From Ceratopteris richardii (Eukaryota > Streptophyta > Polypodiopsida > Polypodiales > Pteridaceae): a stretch of 64,000 nt of DNA. The stretch is taken from the NCBI GenBank assembly GCA_020310875.1, contig CM035407.1, forward strand, positions 92,888,632 to 92,952,631. Direction: 5' to 3'. Shown in pieces: positions 1 to 10,396 of the stretch. Both the position numbers and the translations under genes were made by a program. The notes beneath the pieces are model-generated. The model made no database searches, was not told where the DNA came from, and saw nothing but the letters and a program-made list of their open reading frames with translations. Positions within the stretch are counted from its first letter, which is position 1, and every line of letters starts with the position of its first letter.

Positions 1-277
1 ATATGCCCAGCCACATCCTTTCCCCTCCCTACCCCATCCATATTCGCACCCTCAGCCCTCCCTTCCCCTTCCTTTCTCCCCTTCCATTGCCCCCCCTTTT
101 TGCTTTTCCATTCCAAAATCCCACTTTTGGTTCTTCTCTGGGGCTTGTTCTCTCCTGTTTTGGTGGAATTGGTTGCTGCTCAGATGTCCTATTCAAGTTT
201 TTGCGGCTATATCTTCATCGTGATCAAAGTTTAGCTATCGCTCTCCGGGACGGAGAGCACATTAGGTGGTGGGCAAC
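1..277. other. Pyrimidine-rich unassigned sequence
   Basis: The first 130 bases are strongly C/T-rich, and an open frame crosses them, but its translation is a low-complexity Pro/Leu/Phe string with no family resemblance. A small perfect inverted repeat (CTCTCC, then GGGAC, then GGAGAG) lies at about 241-257. The stretch may be the end of an older LTR or an untranslated leader. I see no gene in it. Confidence 0.3.
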
Positions 278-1313
278 TGTTGAGCCCATAAAAGTCATGT
301 TGGTCAAAGTCAACTGCAGTCAAAGTCAACAAGTCAAAGTCAACAGGTCAAAGTCAACAAGGTCAAGGTCAAAGTCAACAGGTGCAAAGTCAAAGTGCGT
401 AAGTGCAGGTGTCAAAGTGCACAGGTAGTGCACAATGAATTGTCCACAAAGGGTAAATTGGAGAAAATAGGTTGCAGGTTGCAGAGGTACTTTCTCTAAT
501 TTCCCTAAGGTTCAAAGTGTGTTTTAAAGTGTTTTGGAAGGTTCAGGTGAACCCCCCTTATGTGCAAAAGTGAAGAATTAAAAGGAAATGTGAAGGCATG
601 TGAAGCGGCAAAGTGTACGCACAGGTGAAAGTATGGCCCCCCATTAAAATTTTTGGTTTTAGACTAAAGTCACTACAGGACAAAACAGTGAGTAGTTGGC
701 TGCCACTTGTGAGAGCAATCTTGGGACATCAAAGTGAGCACCAAGATTCACTTGCAGTTATAGGAGCGTACGTGATCGACACACTCAAATCAAGGCAAGG
801 GCCATTCTTGGACCAAGGTTAGAGTAAGCAAGAGAGCATAGGCTAAGTGGAGCAAGAGAGAGAAGTGCAAGGGTCACCAGAGTACGTCGCACAGAAGTGA
901 AAGTGCAAGGTGCATAGAGGGTGACCAAGGATTTTGGTGCAGAGAAGTGCTAAGCTATAGTTCCCCCAAGTATCTCAAGGTCCTTTGGCAGTGTACGCTT
1001 GCCGACAGCAGGTATTCACTCCTCCCCCTTTGTGGAAGCTTGGTGCAAGGTGTGCACAAGGAGAAGCTTGAAGCAGGTGGAGGTTTGTTGCAGAGGAGGT
1101 CGGCAGCAAGAGGACATTGGGATATTGGATATTTTGTAATTGGGCACTCTGCGGGATTGTGCACAGAGGTATTGGTGTATCTTGTATTTCAAACATTGTA
1201 CTTTTCTTACTGTAATCAAACGGCAGAGACTTCCAAGGTGTATTTTCTCTTTTGGTCCTTCCATTTTCTCCTACAAACCCTCAAACTCCTTCTTGTCAAA
1301 GAATCCCCCAACA
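278..1313 (+). repeat. Possible LTR (TGTTG...CAACA)
   Basis: The stretch begins TGTTGAGCCC and ends CCCCAACA, giving a 5-bp terminal inverted repeat typical of plant LTRs. Its length of about 1.04 kb is in the normal range. It contains a cluster of GTCAA motifs near the start and no protein-like frame. Just downstream, Gypsy integrase-like coding sequence begins. I found no matching second copy in the window, no convincing primer site after 1313 and no matching target duplication, so this is a tentative LTR, perhaps solo or belonging to a partly lost element. Confidence 0.3.
301..415 (-). promoter_or_regulatory. Cluster of W-box-like TTGAC motifs
   Basis: About 13 copies of GTCAA (TTGAC on the minus strand) lie within 115 bases, and about 12 are preceded by A or G. 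They therefore match the WRKY-factor W-box core TTGAC[C/T] on the opposite strand. They are spaced 5-12 bases apart in a degenerate AAAGTCAAC repeat. W-boxes in LTR promoters are known from stress-inducible plant retrotransposons. Whether these are functional or only a simple repeat cannot be told from sequence alone. Confidence 0.45.
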
Positions 1314-1399
1314 GTGGGCCATGACTTTAGTACCTTTGCTAACAATGGGACCTTGCAGAACATTTGGAAACAACACACATTTAGTATTACAAAGCAAGA

Positions 1400-1665
1400 A
1401 CTTTATGCTACTAGCTGGGCACTTGTATCACCTCAACCATACAGGCATACTGGAATATTGTACTCCAGAAGAGGAGCAACAGGAATATTTGAGAAGAGCT
1501 CATTGTTGGAACCCTTGTACACATGCTTCCATAATAGTCACCCTCAGTAATATCAATAGGATGGGAGTACATTGGCCTAATAAGATTCAAGATGTAACAA
1601 AATATGTTGCTAACTACGAGGAATGCCAAACCTTGCAAAATTCAGAACTTATAACTCTATATTGA
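1400..1665 (+). pseudogene. Gypsy integrase zinc-binding module, first copy (decayed)
   Basis: The translation contains a recognisable H2C2-type integrase N-terminal pattern. It reads GHLYHLNHTGILEYC, then a PEEE stretch followed by RAH, then VHWPN...VTKYVANYEECQ, which fits the His-His-Cys-Cys zinc-binding layout of Gypsy integrases. It lies directly before a second, better preserved module of the same kind at about 1760-2020. It could be the remains of an older Gypsy or a duplication within one element. It is a fossil. Confidence 0.55.
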
Positions 1666-1707
1666 TTTCAGAAAAACCCAGAATGGAGTGAGAACATCAT
1701 TGAGGAG

Positions 1708-2378
1708 TTGAAAAGGAAGAAGAAAGGAAAACAAGTAAGAGCTAGTGTCGACTCAAAAAATCTACAAATGATCTCTGAGGAGTATCAACTAATAGGAGAT
1801 CAATTGTATAAGAGAGGGATGGATGGATATTTAAGAATTTGTGTTCTTGAAGATAGATATTTGGAAATTTTGGAAATGGCACATTCTAGAGTGGTAGGAG
1901 GGCATTTCTCAAGTGACAAAACTGCTAAACTCATATTATATTCTGGCTTTTGGTGGCCAACTCTATTTCCTGATGCAAGAACATATGTAAAAAGATGTGA
2001 CATTTGTCAGAGGGTGAGTCAACCAAATAAAAGAGACAATATGCCATTAGTTCCACTAATGTCAGCAAGAGCATTTAGTAAATGGGGGTTGGATTTCATT
2101 GGACCTATACATCCTCCAGCAAGACAATCCCATGCGGAATACATAATAGTGGCCACATATTACTTAACCGAATGGGCACAGGCTAGAGCTACAAAAAAGA
2201 ATGATGCTCATACTATTGCCAAATTTCTCTATGAAAATATCATCACCAGATTTGGACTACCAATTGAATTGGTAAGTGATAGGGGGACTCATTTTTTGAA
2301 CCAAATCATAGAAAACATAACTGAATATTTCATGATTAGTCATAGAAAGTCAGCCCCATATCAGCCACAAGCCAATGG
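1708..2378 (+). pseudogene. Gypsy integrase, zinc-binding and catalytic core part
   Basis: The translation shows the H2C2 module (MAHSRVVGGHFSSDKTAK, then WWPTLFPDARTYVKRCDICQR), followed by the core with WGLDFIGPIH and VSDRGTHFLNQ. These carry the first two acidic residues of the D-D-35-E triad, used in Gypsy integrases to join element cDNA to host DNA. The sequence runs to PYQPQANG at the point where a Copia element starts (2379), and Gypsy integrase sequence resumes beyond that Copia at 8868. It is part of the fossil spanning 1321-16481. Confidence 0.85.
2374..2378 (+). repeat. Target-site duplication AATGG (left)
   Basis: AATGG immediately precedes the TGTTGG start of the Copia LTR and is repeated at 8868-8872 just after the CA end of the other LTR. 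A 5-bp duplication is what Copia integrases produce. Confidence 0.93.
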
Positions 2379-3466
2379 TGTTGGTGCAAGACAATCAACA
2401 ATTGAAGGTCTTTAAGTCCGCAGAAACTTCAGCAAAAATTTCTTTAAAAAGGTCACCGGAAGGTCACCGGAACAGTACCGGAAGGTCATAGTAAAGTCAC
2501 CGGAATGTTACCGGAAATGATTGCTTTTACAGTTTTCAGTTCATGAAGAGTTGAAAGATGAAAGGAGGAAGAAAAGAACAAAGTTTGAAGCTTGGAAGAA
2601 GAACCGGAAAAAGTTGTACACATATGTACAGTAGTATAGTCCGCGTTATAAGCTTGTACAAATTTATCTATAAATACATGGAAGAAATGAGAGGCGTATA
2701 GGCATTAGAGGCATATACGAGAGAGAAAGGAATAGAATAGAAGAATGAGAAGTTAGATGTCATGAGACATATGAGAAGTTAGTTGAGTTTTCCTCTCATC
2801 ACTCAACTGTAACTTTCTGAGTAATCGAAAAATACTGCGCCGAAATTTTTGTGTGTTTTCATCTGTGATAGATGATTTGTGAAATCCTATTGAGGATATC
2901 TAAGTCTATAGTTAATCAATCTATAGCTTAAGTTTCAGAGTTTAATTGTAAACAGAAACCGAGAATTGTCAGTAGGAACATTCATATGTGTTGAGTGTTC
3001 AGAGTTTACTGAAACAGGCGCATTTTCGGTGATCAATGTTTTGATCATTTCTCAGTGCATACTTTAAAGTTTTGCATGAGTGAGGGCTTAATCTTTAAGT
3101 TAGAAGATAAGCTACTCGTAACCAGAAGCATTTGCTTAAACGGGTTCTATTCAAGGAGAACCAAGTCTTAGAAGTTACAGGTGTGAAGTCAACTGTTCAG
3201 AATGACAGTTTCAGACATAGGTAACATGTGAAGGTGATTTCTCAAGTTATACTAAACCTTTTGAGTAACTTTAACTTGAAGGAGGTGTGCAATCTCTATG
3301 CGACACTCCATACAAAGTTTCATAAAAACTTTCCGCATTTGATAAATTAATTTGAAGAAACCGTGCAGCAGAATTTTGTGTTGTGAAGTTTTTGACTTAC
3401 TCTCGGTATAGAGGTGCTCTAATCACAAGAGTAGGTTATTCTTTTGGAGATTAACACTCTCCATCA
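2379..3466 (+). repeat. 5' LTR of Copia A1
   Basis: It starts TGTTGGTGCAAG and ends CTCTCCATCA, directly followed by the primer-binding site. A TATAAATA promoter-like box lies at 2669-2676. It is nearly identical to 7782-8867. Confidence 0.95.
2669..2676 (+). promoter_or_regulatory. TATA box in 5' LTR of Copia A1
   Basis: TATAAATA sits about 290 bases into the LTR and is kept at the same place in the 3' LTR (8070-8077). The minus-strand relative has its complement at 31812-31819 and 37227-37234. This is the likely U3 promoter. Confidence 0.6.
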
Positions 3467-3467
3467 G

Positions 3468-3479
3468 TGGTATCAGAGC
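3468..3479 (+). other. Primer-binding site (initiator Met tRNA type)
   Basis: TGGTATCAGAGC follows the LTR end after a single base. It is the common plant primer site complementary to the 3' end of initiator methionine tRNA, which primes minus-strand DNA synthesis. Confidence 0.93.
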
Positions 3480-3688
3480 AGGAGACATCAAAATCAAAGA
3501 AAGGAGGATCCCGATTGCTGCGGTTACGAAGAATTCAACAACTGAAGAACTAAAAGGTGAAAGCTTGAAGGCAAAACCTGAGGAAGAGATCATACGATAT
3601 CAAGAAAGACAAACGGAGTCTAATTTGAAGCAAAGGTACATATATTATTCATAAAGGTTGAAAGTTTCAATACACAGGAAGACACAAG

Positions 3689-6600
3689 ATGGGAGATTCT
3701 CTGCAGATAGAGAAACTGGATAGGGAAAACTATCCTGCGTGGTCAATGAGGATGGAAGCTCATCTTATGAGCAAAGATTTGATAGCTTATATCACAGGAG
3801 AAGAAGAAAAGCCACAGTTCAGAGATCCTAGTGTTCCGACTAGGGAAGAGTTAGCAGATTTGAAAAACTGGATGAAGAAAGATGCTCAAGCTAGGAGCAT
3901 TATCTATATGGCAGTCAATGATTACTTGTTACCTCATATTCGAGGTCTTGAAAGTGCAACTGACATTTGGAATGCTTTGGAGGAGCATTTCCAGAATACT
4001 ACTAAGTCAAGGAAGGCATCCTTATGGGCAGAGTTTACAACCTTCAAGAAGAAGGCTTCTCAGTCCATTTCAGACTATGTGACAAGAATGAAAGATATTG
4101 CAGATGCATTAGGAGCTGTTGATGAAGACATTGAAGAGGATAAATTGGTAAGACAAATTCTTACAGGCTTAAGAGGTGATGACAAATGGAAGCCGTTTAT
4201 TTTGTCTACAGAGTTATCACTTGATCATTTCACTCCAGATTTAAATCAGCTGCTAGGTCATATGCTAACGTTTGAGAATGATGTTAAAGGAGATGGTGAC
4301 AAGAGTGCAGGTCACGCAATGTACTCAAAAGATAAAAAGAAGAATAGCAAAGGAAAGCAACAAGCAAATGAAGATGAAGGAACAACTAGCCAAGCCAACT
4401 TCCTAAGAGGAAGAGGAGGTGGCAAAGGTAGAGGAAAAGGCAGAAACAACAAAGATGGAGGCAAAGCCTGCTGGATTTGTGGTAAGACAAATCATTTAGC
4501 TAATGATTGTTGGCACAATACTCAAAGTAATAATGGATATAGTCAAAGTTACAATGCAAGAGGAAGAGGTAGCAGAAATCAAAGAGGAAATTTCAGAGGC
4601 AGAGGTGGTAGGAGTTACTTTGGAAGAAATGCAGGTAGAGGATTCCAAAGTCAACAATATAACAGTACCTACTACAATTACGCTTCAGAACAGAAGGAGG
4701 ATTCAACATTGATATTGAATGCTACTTGTGAAAGTCAGAGTGAAGATCAAAGAGTCTTCTACATTGACTCAGGATGTAGCAATCACCTGAGTGGAAACAT
4801 ATCATTGATGGCTGATTTGGAGAATAAAGTTTCTAATCATGTTGTTCAAACAGGTGACAACACAAAGCATAAAGTGAAGTCGATTGGATCAGTAAAAGCC
4901 AAAGACGGCAGTACCTTATTGGGTAAGGTTCTGTATGTTCCTACAATTCCAAAGAATTTGATAAGTGTAGGACAAATTGTTGAAAAGGGATATGAAGTAA
5001 GATTCACTAATGAAGGAGTATACGTGGAAGATCCCAGTCAAGGGTATAAACAGATTGTTTCAGGAAAGAAAGAAGGAAGACTGTTTACACTGAAGATTCA
5101 AGGTAACATTGGTCAGGCCATGTTTACATATGAAGGACAGAAAATTTCTGAGTTAGATCTTTGGCACAAGAGGCTTGGACACTTCAATGAAAGAGGTATT
5201 AAAGATATGGTTAACAATGGTTCGGTGCTTGGATTGCCTAATGTTGCAGGTCAACATATGACATACAAATGTGAGGCATGTCAATTTGGTAAGGCTCATA
5301 AGAATTCTTATTCCAAGCATGGTTTTATGCACTCAGAGAAGCTTGAATTGGTACACACAGATGTGTGGGGACCATCAAAAGATTTCAGTATAAATGGGTC
5401 AAGATATTATGTGATTTATGTTGATGATGCTACTAGATGGATCACTATTTATGTGATCAAGGATAAGTCAGAAGTATTCAATACATTCAAACATTATCAT
5501 GCGTATGCAGAAAGAACTACAGGTCATAAACTGAAGAGATTAAGATCAGATGGAGGGGGAGAGTATTTCTCCAACGAATTCAGTGATTACTTATGGAATG
5601 CAGGTATAAAAAGAGAAGTTACTTGCAGGTACTCTCCTCAACAAAATGGTGTAGCAGAAAGAAGGAATAGGACTCTTGTTGAGTTTGCAAGGTCCATGAT
5701 GAATGAGAAAAATTGCCCTAATTATTTGTGGGCTGAAGCTGTAAATACAGCTACTTATTTGGTCAATAGGTTACCATGTAAAGCCTTGCAGGGTATGACA
5801 CCATATGAAGCTTGGTGGGGTAAAAGACCTACCCTAGATCAATGCAGAGTATTTGGATGTGTGGCATATGCATATGTGCCATCACAATTAAGACACAAAT
5901 TGGAACCTAAAGCTGAAAAATATGTTTTCATTGGTTATGATGACAGACAGATGGGATCAGGTTGTGGAATCCATCCACAAAACATTTTCTGGTATCGAAA
6001 GATGTTACGTTTGATGAGCAAAGTTCTTGGTATGCAGGAACAGTTAATAACAATACAGGTGATGAAGAAGAAGTGAGTCAAAAGAAAGGTAAATCAAAAG
6101 TTCAAATAATTGATGAAGAAGAAAATTATGAAGTGCAGGAAGAACATGATGCATTGGTGGAAAATCAAACATGGGATTTAGTTCCTAAACCAAATAGCCA
6201 GAAGATTATTGGATGCAAGTGGGTCTACAAGACCAAAAGATTTGCAGATGGAAGTGTGTCTAGATACAAAGCTAGACTTGTTGTCAAAGGGTTTGCTCAA
6301 ACATATGGAGTTGATTATGATGAGACTTATAGTCCAGTAGCAAAGATGACAACCATCAGAACACTCATAGCTGTTGCTGCGAGTAAAGGTTGGAAGTTAT
6401 GTCAGTTAGATGTGAAAAATGCTTTTCTGAATGGTTATATTTCAGATGATGTGTTCATGGAACAACCTCAAGGGTTCAGAGATAAAAGGTATCCAGAACA
6501 TGTGTGTAAGCTCAAGAGAGCTTTGTATGGCTTGAAGCAAGCGCCAAGAGCGTGGAATTTTAGACTTGTAAAGTTCTTGAAAGAACTTGGTTTTCAGGAA

Positions 6601-7773
6601 CTTTACAAGTCTAAAATTCCACGCTCTTGGCGCTTGCTTCAAGCCATACAAAGCTCTCTTGAGCTTACACACATGTTCTGGATACCTTTTATCTCTGAAC
6701 CCTTGAGGTTGTTCCATGAACACATCATATGAAATATAACCATTCATAAAAGCATTTTTCACATCTAACTGACATAACTTCCAACCTTTACTCGCAGCAA
6801 CATGTGCATATATGTTGATGATATAATCCTTACAGGAACAGATGAGTCAGGTATACAAAGACTCAAGAAGCAAATGGAAAAGGAGTTCAAGATAAGTGAC
6901 TTGGGAGACTTGTCATATTTCTTGGGTATGGAGATCACATATACTCAGCATGGAGTATTCGTGACCCAAGAAAGATATTTGAAGAACTTGTTAATCAAGT
7001 TTAAAATGAATGATTGCCGGATAGCACCTACTCCAATGGAGGTGAATCACAAACTGAGTAAGTTTGGAGGTGAAGAATTCAAGGATGTGAGACAATATCA
7101 GAGTTTGGTTGGTAGTCTTATCTATGCTACTTTAACCAGACCTGATCTATCATATGCAGTAGGAGTATTGTCTCAATTCATGCACTGTCCAAGGAAAGAA
7201 CACTGGATTGCAGGACAAAGGGTGTTGAGGTACATCAAGGGTACACTCAAAGAAGGTTTGTATTATGGTTTTACATCAGATACAAATATCAAAATATACA
7301 GTGATGCAGATTGGGCAGGTAATCCAGATGACAGAAGGTCAACCTATGGATACATGTGTTATGTGGGAGATAAGCTAATCTCATGGTGTTCCAAGAAGCA
7401 ACATACAGTTGCTTTGTCTTCTACCGAAGCTGAGTACAAAGGCATGGTTGAAGCCGCAAAGGAAGTGATTTGGCTAAAGACTTTAATGAAGAATTTTGAC
7501 ACTATACAGAGGACACCAATTATATTTGGAGATAACATGAGTTCATTATATTTAGCTGCTAATCCTGTTTTTCATGCCAGGACTAAACACATTGAGATTC
7601 AGTATCACTTTCTAAGAGAGAAGGTGATGGATAAAGAGATTGAAGTAATCCATACTTCAACGAAAGATCAGATAGCTGATATGCTTACAAAAAGTTTGGA
7701 TGGACCTAAGTTACAAAGGTTTAAAGATATGGCAGGAATAAAGAAGACAGAGAAAACCTCAATTGATGATTGA
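3689..7773 (+). pseudogene. Copia A1 gag-pol region (broken)
   Basis: Parts in order: a Copia gag domain starting MGDSLQIEKLDRENYPAW; a CCHC zinc knuckle CWICGKTNHLANDCW at about 4470-4515; the protease motif YIDSGCSNHLSG at about 4760; the pre-integrase/integrase zinc region near LDLWHKRLGHF; the integrase core with VHTDVWGP and SPQQNGVAERRN; the reverse transcriptase box YVDDIILTG at about 6815; and RNase H with SDADWAG and SSTEAEY near 7300-7440. The protein would package and copy the element RNA and integrate the cDNA. This copy is a fossil with a few breaks, although overall it is very similar to the intact frame at 31997-36160. Confidence 0.93.
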
Positions 7774-7781
7774 GGGGGAGC
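7771..7781 (+). other. Polypurine tract of Copia A1
   Basis: TGAGGGGGAGC lies immediately before the 3' LTR. Such tracts prime plus-strand DNA synthesis. The same tract is present in the other group A and group B Copias of the window. Confidence 0.88.
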
Positions 7782-8867
7782 TGTTGGTGCAAGACAATCA
7801 ACAATTGAAGGTCTTTAAGTCCGCAGAAACTTCAGCAAAAATTTCTTTAAAAAGGTCACGAAGGTCACCGGAACAGTACCGGAAGGTCACAGTAAAGTCA
7901 CCGGAATGTTACCGGAAATGATTGCTTTTACAGTTTTCAGTTCATGAAGAGTTGAAAGATGAAAGGAGGAAGAAAAGAACAAAGTTTGAAGCTTGGAAGA
8001 AGAACCGGAAAAAGTTGTACACATATGTACAGTAGTATAGTCCGCGTTATAAGCTTGTACAAATTTATCTATAAATACATGGAAGAAATGAGAGGCGTAT
8101 AGGCATTAGAGGCATATACGAGAGAGAAAGGAATAGAATAGAAGAATGAGAAGTTAGATGTCATGAGACATATGAGAAGTTAGTTGAGTTTTCCTCTCAT
8201 CACTCAACTGTAACTTTCTGAGTAATCGAAAAATACTGCGCCGAAATTTCTGTGTGTTTTCATCTGTGATAGATGATTTGTGAAATCCTATTGAGGATAT
8301 CTAAGTCTATAGTTAATCAATCTATAGCTTAAGTTTCAGAGTTTAATTGTAAACAGAAACCGAGAATTGTCAGTAGGAACATTCATATGTGTTGAGTGTT
8401 CAGAGTTTACTGAAACAGGCGCATTTTCGGTGATCAATGTTTTGATCATTTCTCAGTGCATACTTTAAAGTTTTGCATGAGTGAGGGCTTAATCTTTAAG
8501 TTAGAAGATAAGCTACTCGTAACCAGAAGCATTTGCTTAAACGGGTTCTATTCAAGGAGAACCAAGTCTTAGAAGTTACAGGTGTGAAGTCAACTGTTCA
8601 GAATGACAGTTTCAGACATAGGTAACTTGTGAAGGTGATTTCTCAAGTTATACTAAACCTTTTGAGTAACTTTAACTTGAAGGAGGTGTGCAATCTCTAG
8701 GCGACACTCCATACAAAGTTTCATAAAAACTTTCCGCATTTGATAAATTAATTTGAAGAAACCGTGCAGCAGAATTTTGTGTTGTGAAGTTTTTGACTTA
8801 CTCTCGGTATAGAGGTGCTCTAATCACAAGAGTAGGTTATTCTTTTGGAGATTAACACTCTCCATCA
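7782..8867 (+). repeat. 3' LTR of Copia A1
   Basis: TGTTGGTGCAAG to CTCTCCATCA, near-identical to 2379-3466. The target duplication AATGG follows at 8868-8872. Confidence 0.95.
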
Positions 8868-9400
8868 AATGGGTTAGCAGAAAGCACTAATAAAGTACTA
8901 TGTATTGTATTGTCAAAATTGGTAAACACAAGCAGAAATGATTGGGATTTACAACTTAATCATGTCCTATGGGCCTATAGGGTGGCATACAAAACTGCAT
9001 TAGGAACTACACCATTTAATTTGGTATATGGACAAAATGCAGTCCTACCTTTGGAATTCCTCATTCCAACACTGAAGGTGGGAAGTCAATACAAATGGAC
9101 TGGACATGAATTATCTGAAAGAGTTATGGAATTAGAAAAACTGGGAGCTTCTAGACTCCAAGCAATTATGAGCATATATGCAGACAAGAAAAGGCAAAAA
9201 GTTTATCATGATGTTCACATAAAAGAAAAAGATCTACAAGAAGGAGATCTAGTTCTAGCATACACAGTCAAGGAACATCAGAAGAAATTTCAAAAAAAAG
9301 GACATGGGCCTTATATTATCCATCAAATAAGTAACAGTGGAGCTATCCAACTAGCCAACATATGCCAAACTTCATAAGTGGATGTAGAGTTAAAAGGTAT
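8868..9400 (+). pseudogene. Gypsy integrase, C-terminal part
   Basis: Beyond the nested Copia, the translation shows the end of the Gypsy integrase catalytic domain and its C-terminal region. It includes WAYRVAYKTALGTTPFNLVY and then a basic tail with GDLVLAYTVKEHQ and KKGHGPYIIHQI, which resembles the small barrel domain after the core in Tat/Athila-type integrases. The piece belongs to the same fossil as 1708-2378, and the insertion point is explained by the AATGG duplication. I see no chromodomain here, which separates this element from the chromovirus at 56458-62368. Confidence 0.85.
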
Positions 9401-10396
9401 GATCTTCCATTAACTGTTTCTGAATGGAGAAGATTGCATCAAGCTCAAAACAGGAAAAGAGAAGAGGAAATCATTAGAAAAGAGGCTCAACAGGAGGGAA
9501 AGGAAAGGATAAGAAAAATCAAAAATCTTAGAGAAGTACTTTTTTGTGAAACACCTCTAAAAGAAAGAGAACATTTGCCTGTCATAATAATGAATTTTCA
9601 GAATGAGGAAATTAAGGTCTTGATAGACTCAGGTGCACAAGTAAACTTGATCAATTCAGATTTGTTGAAAAAGTTTAATCTGAAAAGGACTAAAAGTAAA
9701 ATCTTTATCAAAACTTTGGAAGGACAAATAATACAAAGTATGTCTTCACCTTCTATTGAAGTTAAGTTCAATGAAGAATATATGAAAATAGATTGTGAAG
9801 AATGGCCAAATCATTTGATGACCGAGAAATTGATTTTGGGACAACCATGGCTAAAGCAAGGTAAAGTAATTTTGGATTTTGAAAAAATGAAGCTTAAGTT
9901 GACAATAAATGACAAAAGGTTTTTAATGTTTTTATTGAGTAATGAAGAACAGGAAGATCAACAGGATGTTCATGACCTAGACCTGGAAGGATTCACTTTT
10001 TCATTAGAAGAAACACAGACATTACCAATACAATTACTAAATGATCAAGCTTCATTTAATCAAAACCAGCAAAAAATTGAAGGAGAAAAAGAGAGTGAAG
10101 AGACAGAAGCAAGGTGGCAACTATGGCATAGTCAGAAACATCAAGACATCAGAACAAGAAGGATGTGGAAACAAAGTATACACAAGCCCTGTTCATCAAA
10201 ACAAAATTCCATGTCAGAAACATCAAGACATCAGAACAAGAAGGATGTGGAAAGAAAGTATACAGAAGCCCTGTTCATCAAAACAAAATTCCAGGACAAA
10301 ATGTATGGAAGTCAAAAAATTCAGAAAACAGCTTATCAGAAGGAGATGGATTTTTCCCTAAGACAGGGGCAGCAAGGGTTAAATATTATTGGGTAA
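9400..10396 (+). pseudogene. Aspartic-protease-like domain downstream of integrase
   Basis: After a basic, lysine/glutamate-rich linker comes VLIDSGAQVNLINSDLLKKF at about 9610-9670. This has the DSGA catalytic motif of retropepsin-like proteases, and LILGQPWLKQGKVILDFE at about 9830-9890 matches the conserved second half of the fold (I-L-G-x-x-W-L). Gypsy protease normally lies upstream of reverse transcriptase, so a protease-like domain after integrase is unexpected. It might be an extra domain of this lineage, a second element joined here, or a rearranged copy. The 3' part includes an 82-bp tandem duplication. It is treated as part of the fossil element. Confidence 0.65.
10131..10294 (+). 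repeat. Tandem duplication, 82-bp unit
   Basis: A unit starting GTCAGAAACATCAAGACATC occurs twice head to tail (10131 and 10213) with few differences. It lies near the end of the protease-like coding stretch. The unit length is not a multiple of three, so the two copies are read in different frames. Confidence 0.85.

Larger units (their letters stand above)
2379..8867 (+). mobile_element. Copia element A1, young, nested in Gypsy integrase
   Basis: This has a complete outline: 5' LTR 2379-3466, primer site 3468-3479, gag-pol region 3689-7773, polypurine tract 7771-7781 and 3' LTR 7782-8867, flanked by AATGG. The LTRs differ by about four substitutions and one small indel over about 1,087 bp (roughly 0.4%), so the insertion is recent. 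The coding region is recognisable throughout in gag, protease, integrase, reverse transcriptase and RNase H order. It is broken by a few changes, including an inverted duplication of part of its own pol. It is closely related to the whole-looking minus-strand copy at 30967-37402. Confidence 0.95.

Noticed and set aside
3-428. 141-residue open frame at the window start
   Set aside because: Its translation is a low-complexity Pro/Leu/Phe stretch followed by translation of the AAAGTCAAC repeat; no family resemblance and no gene context.
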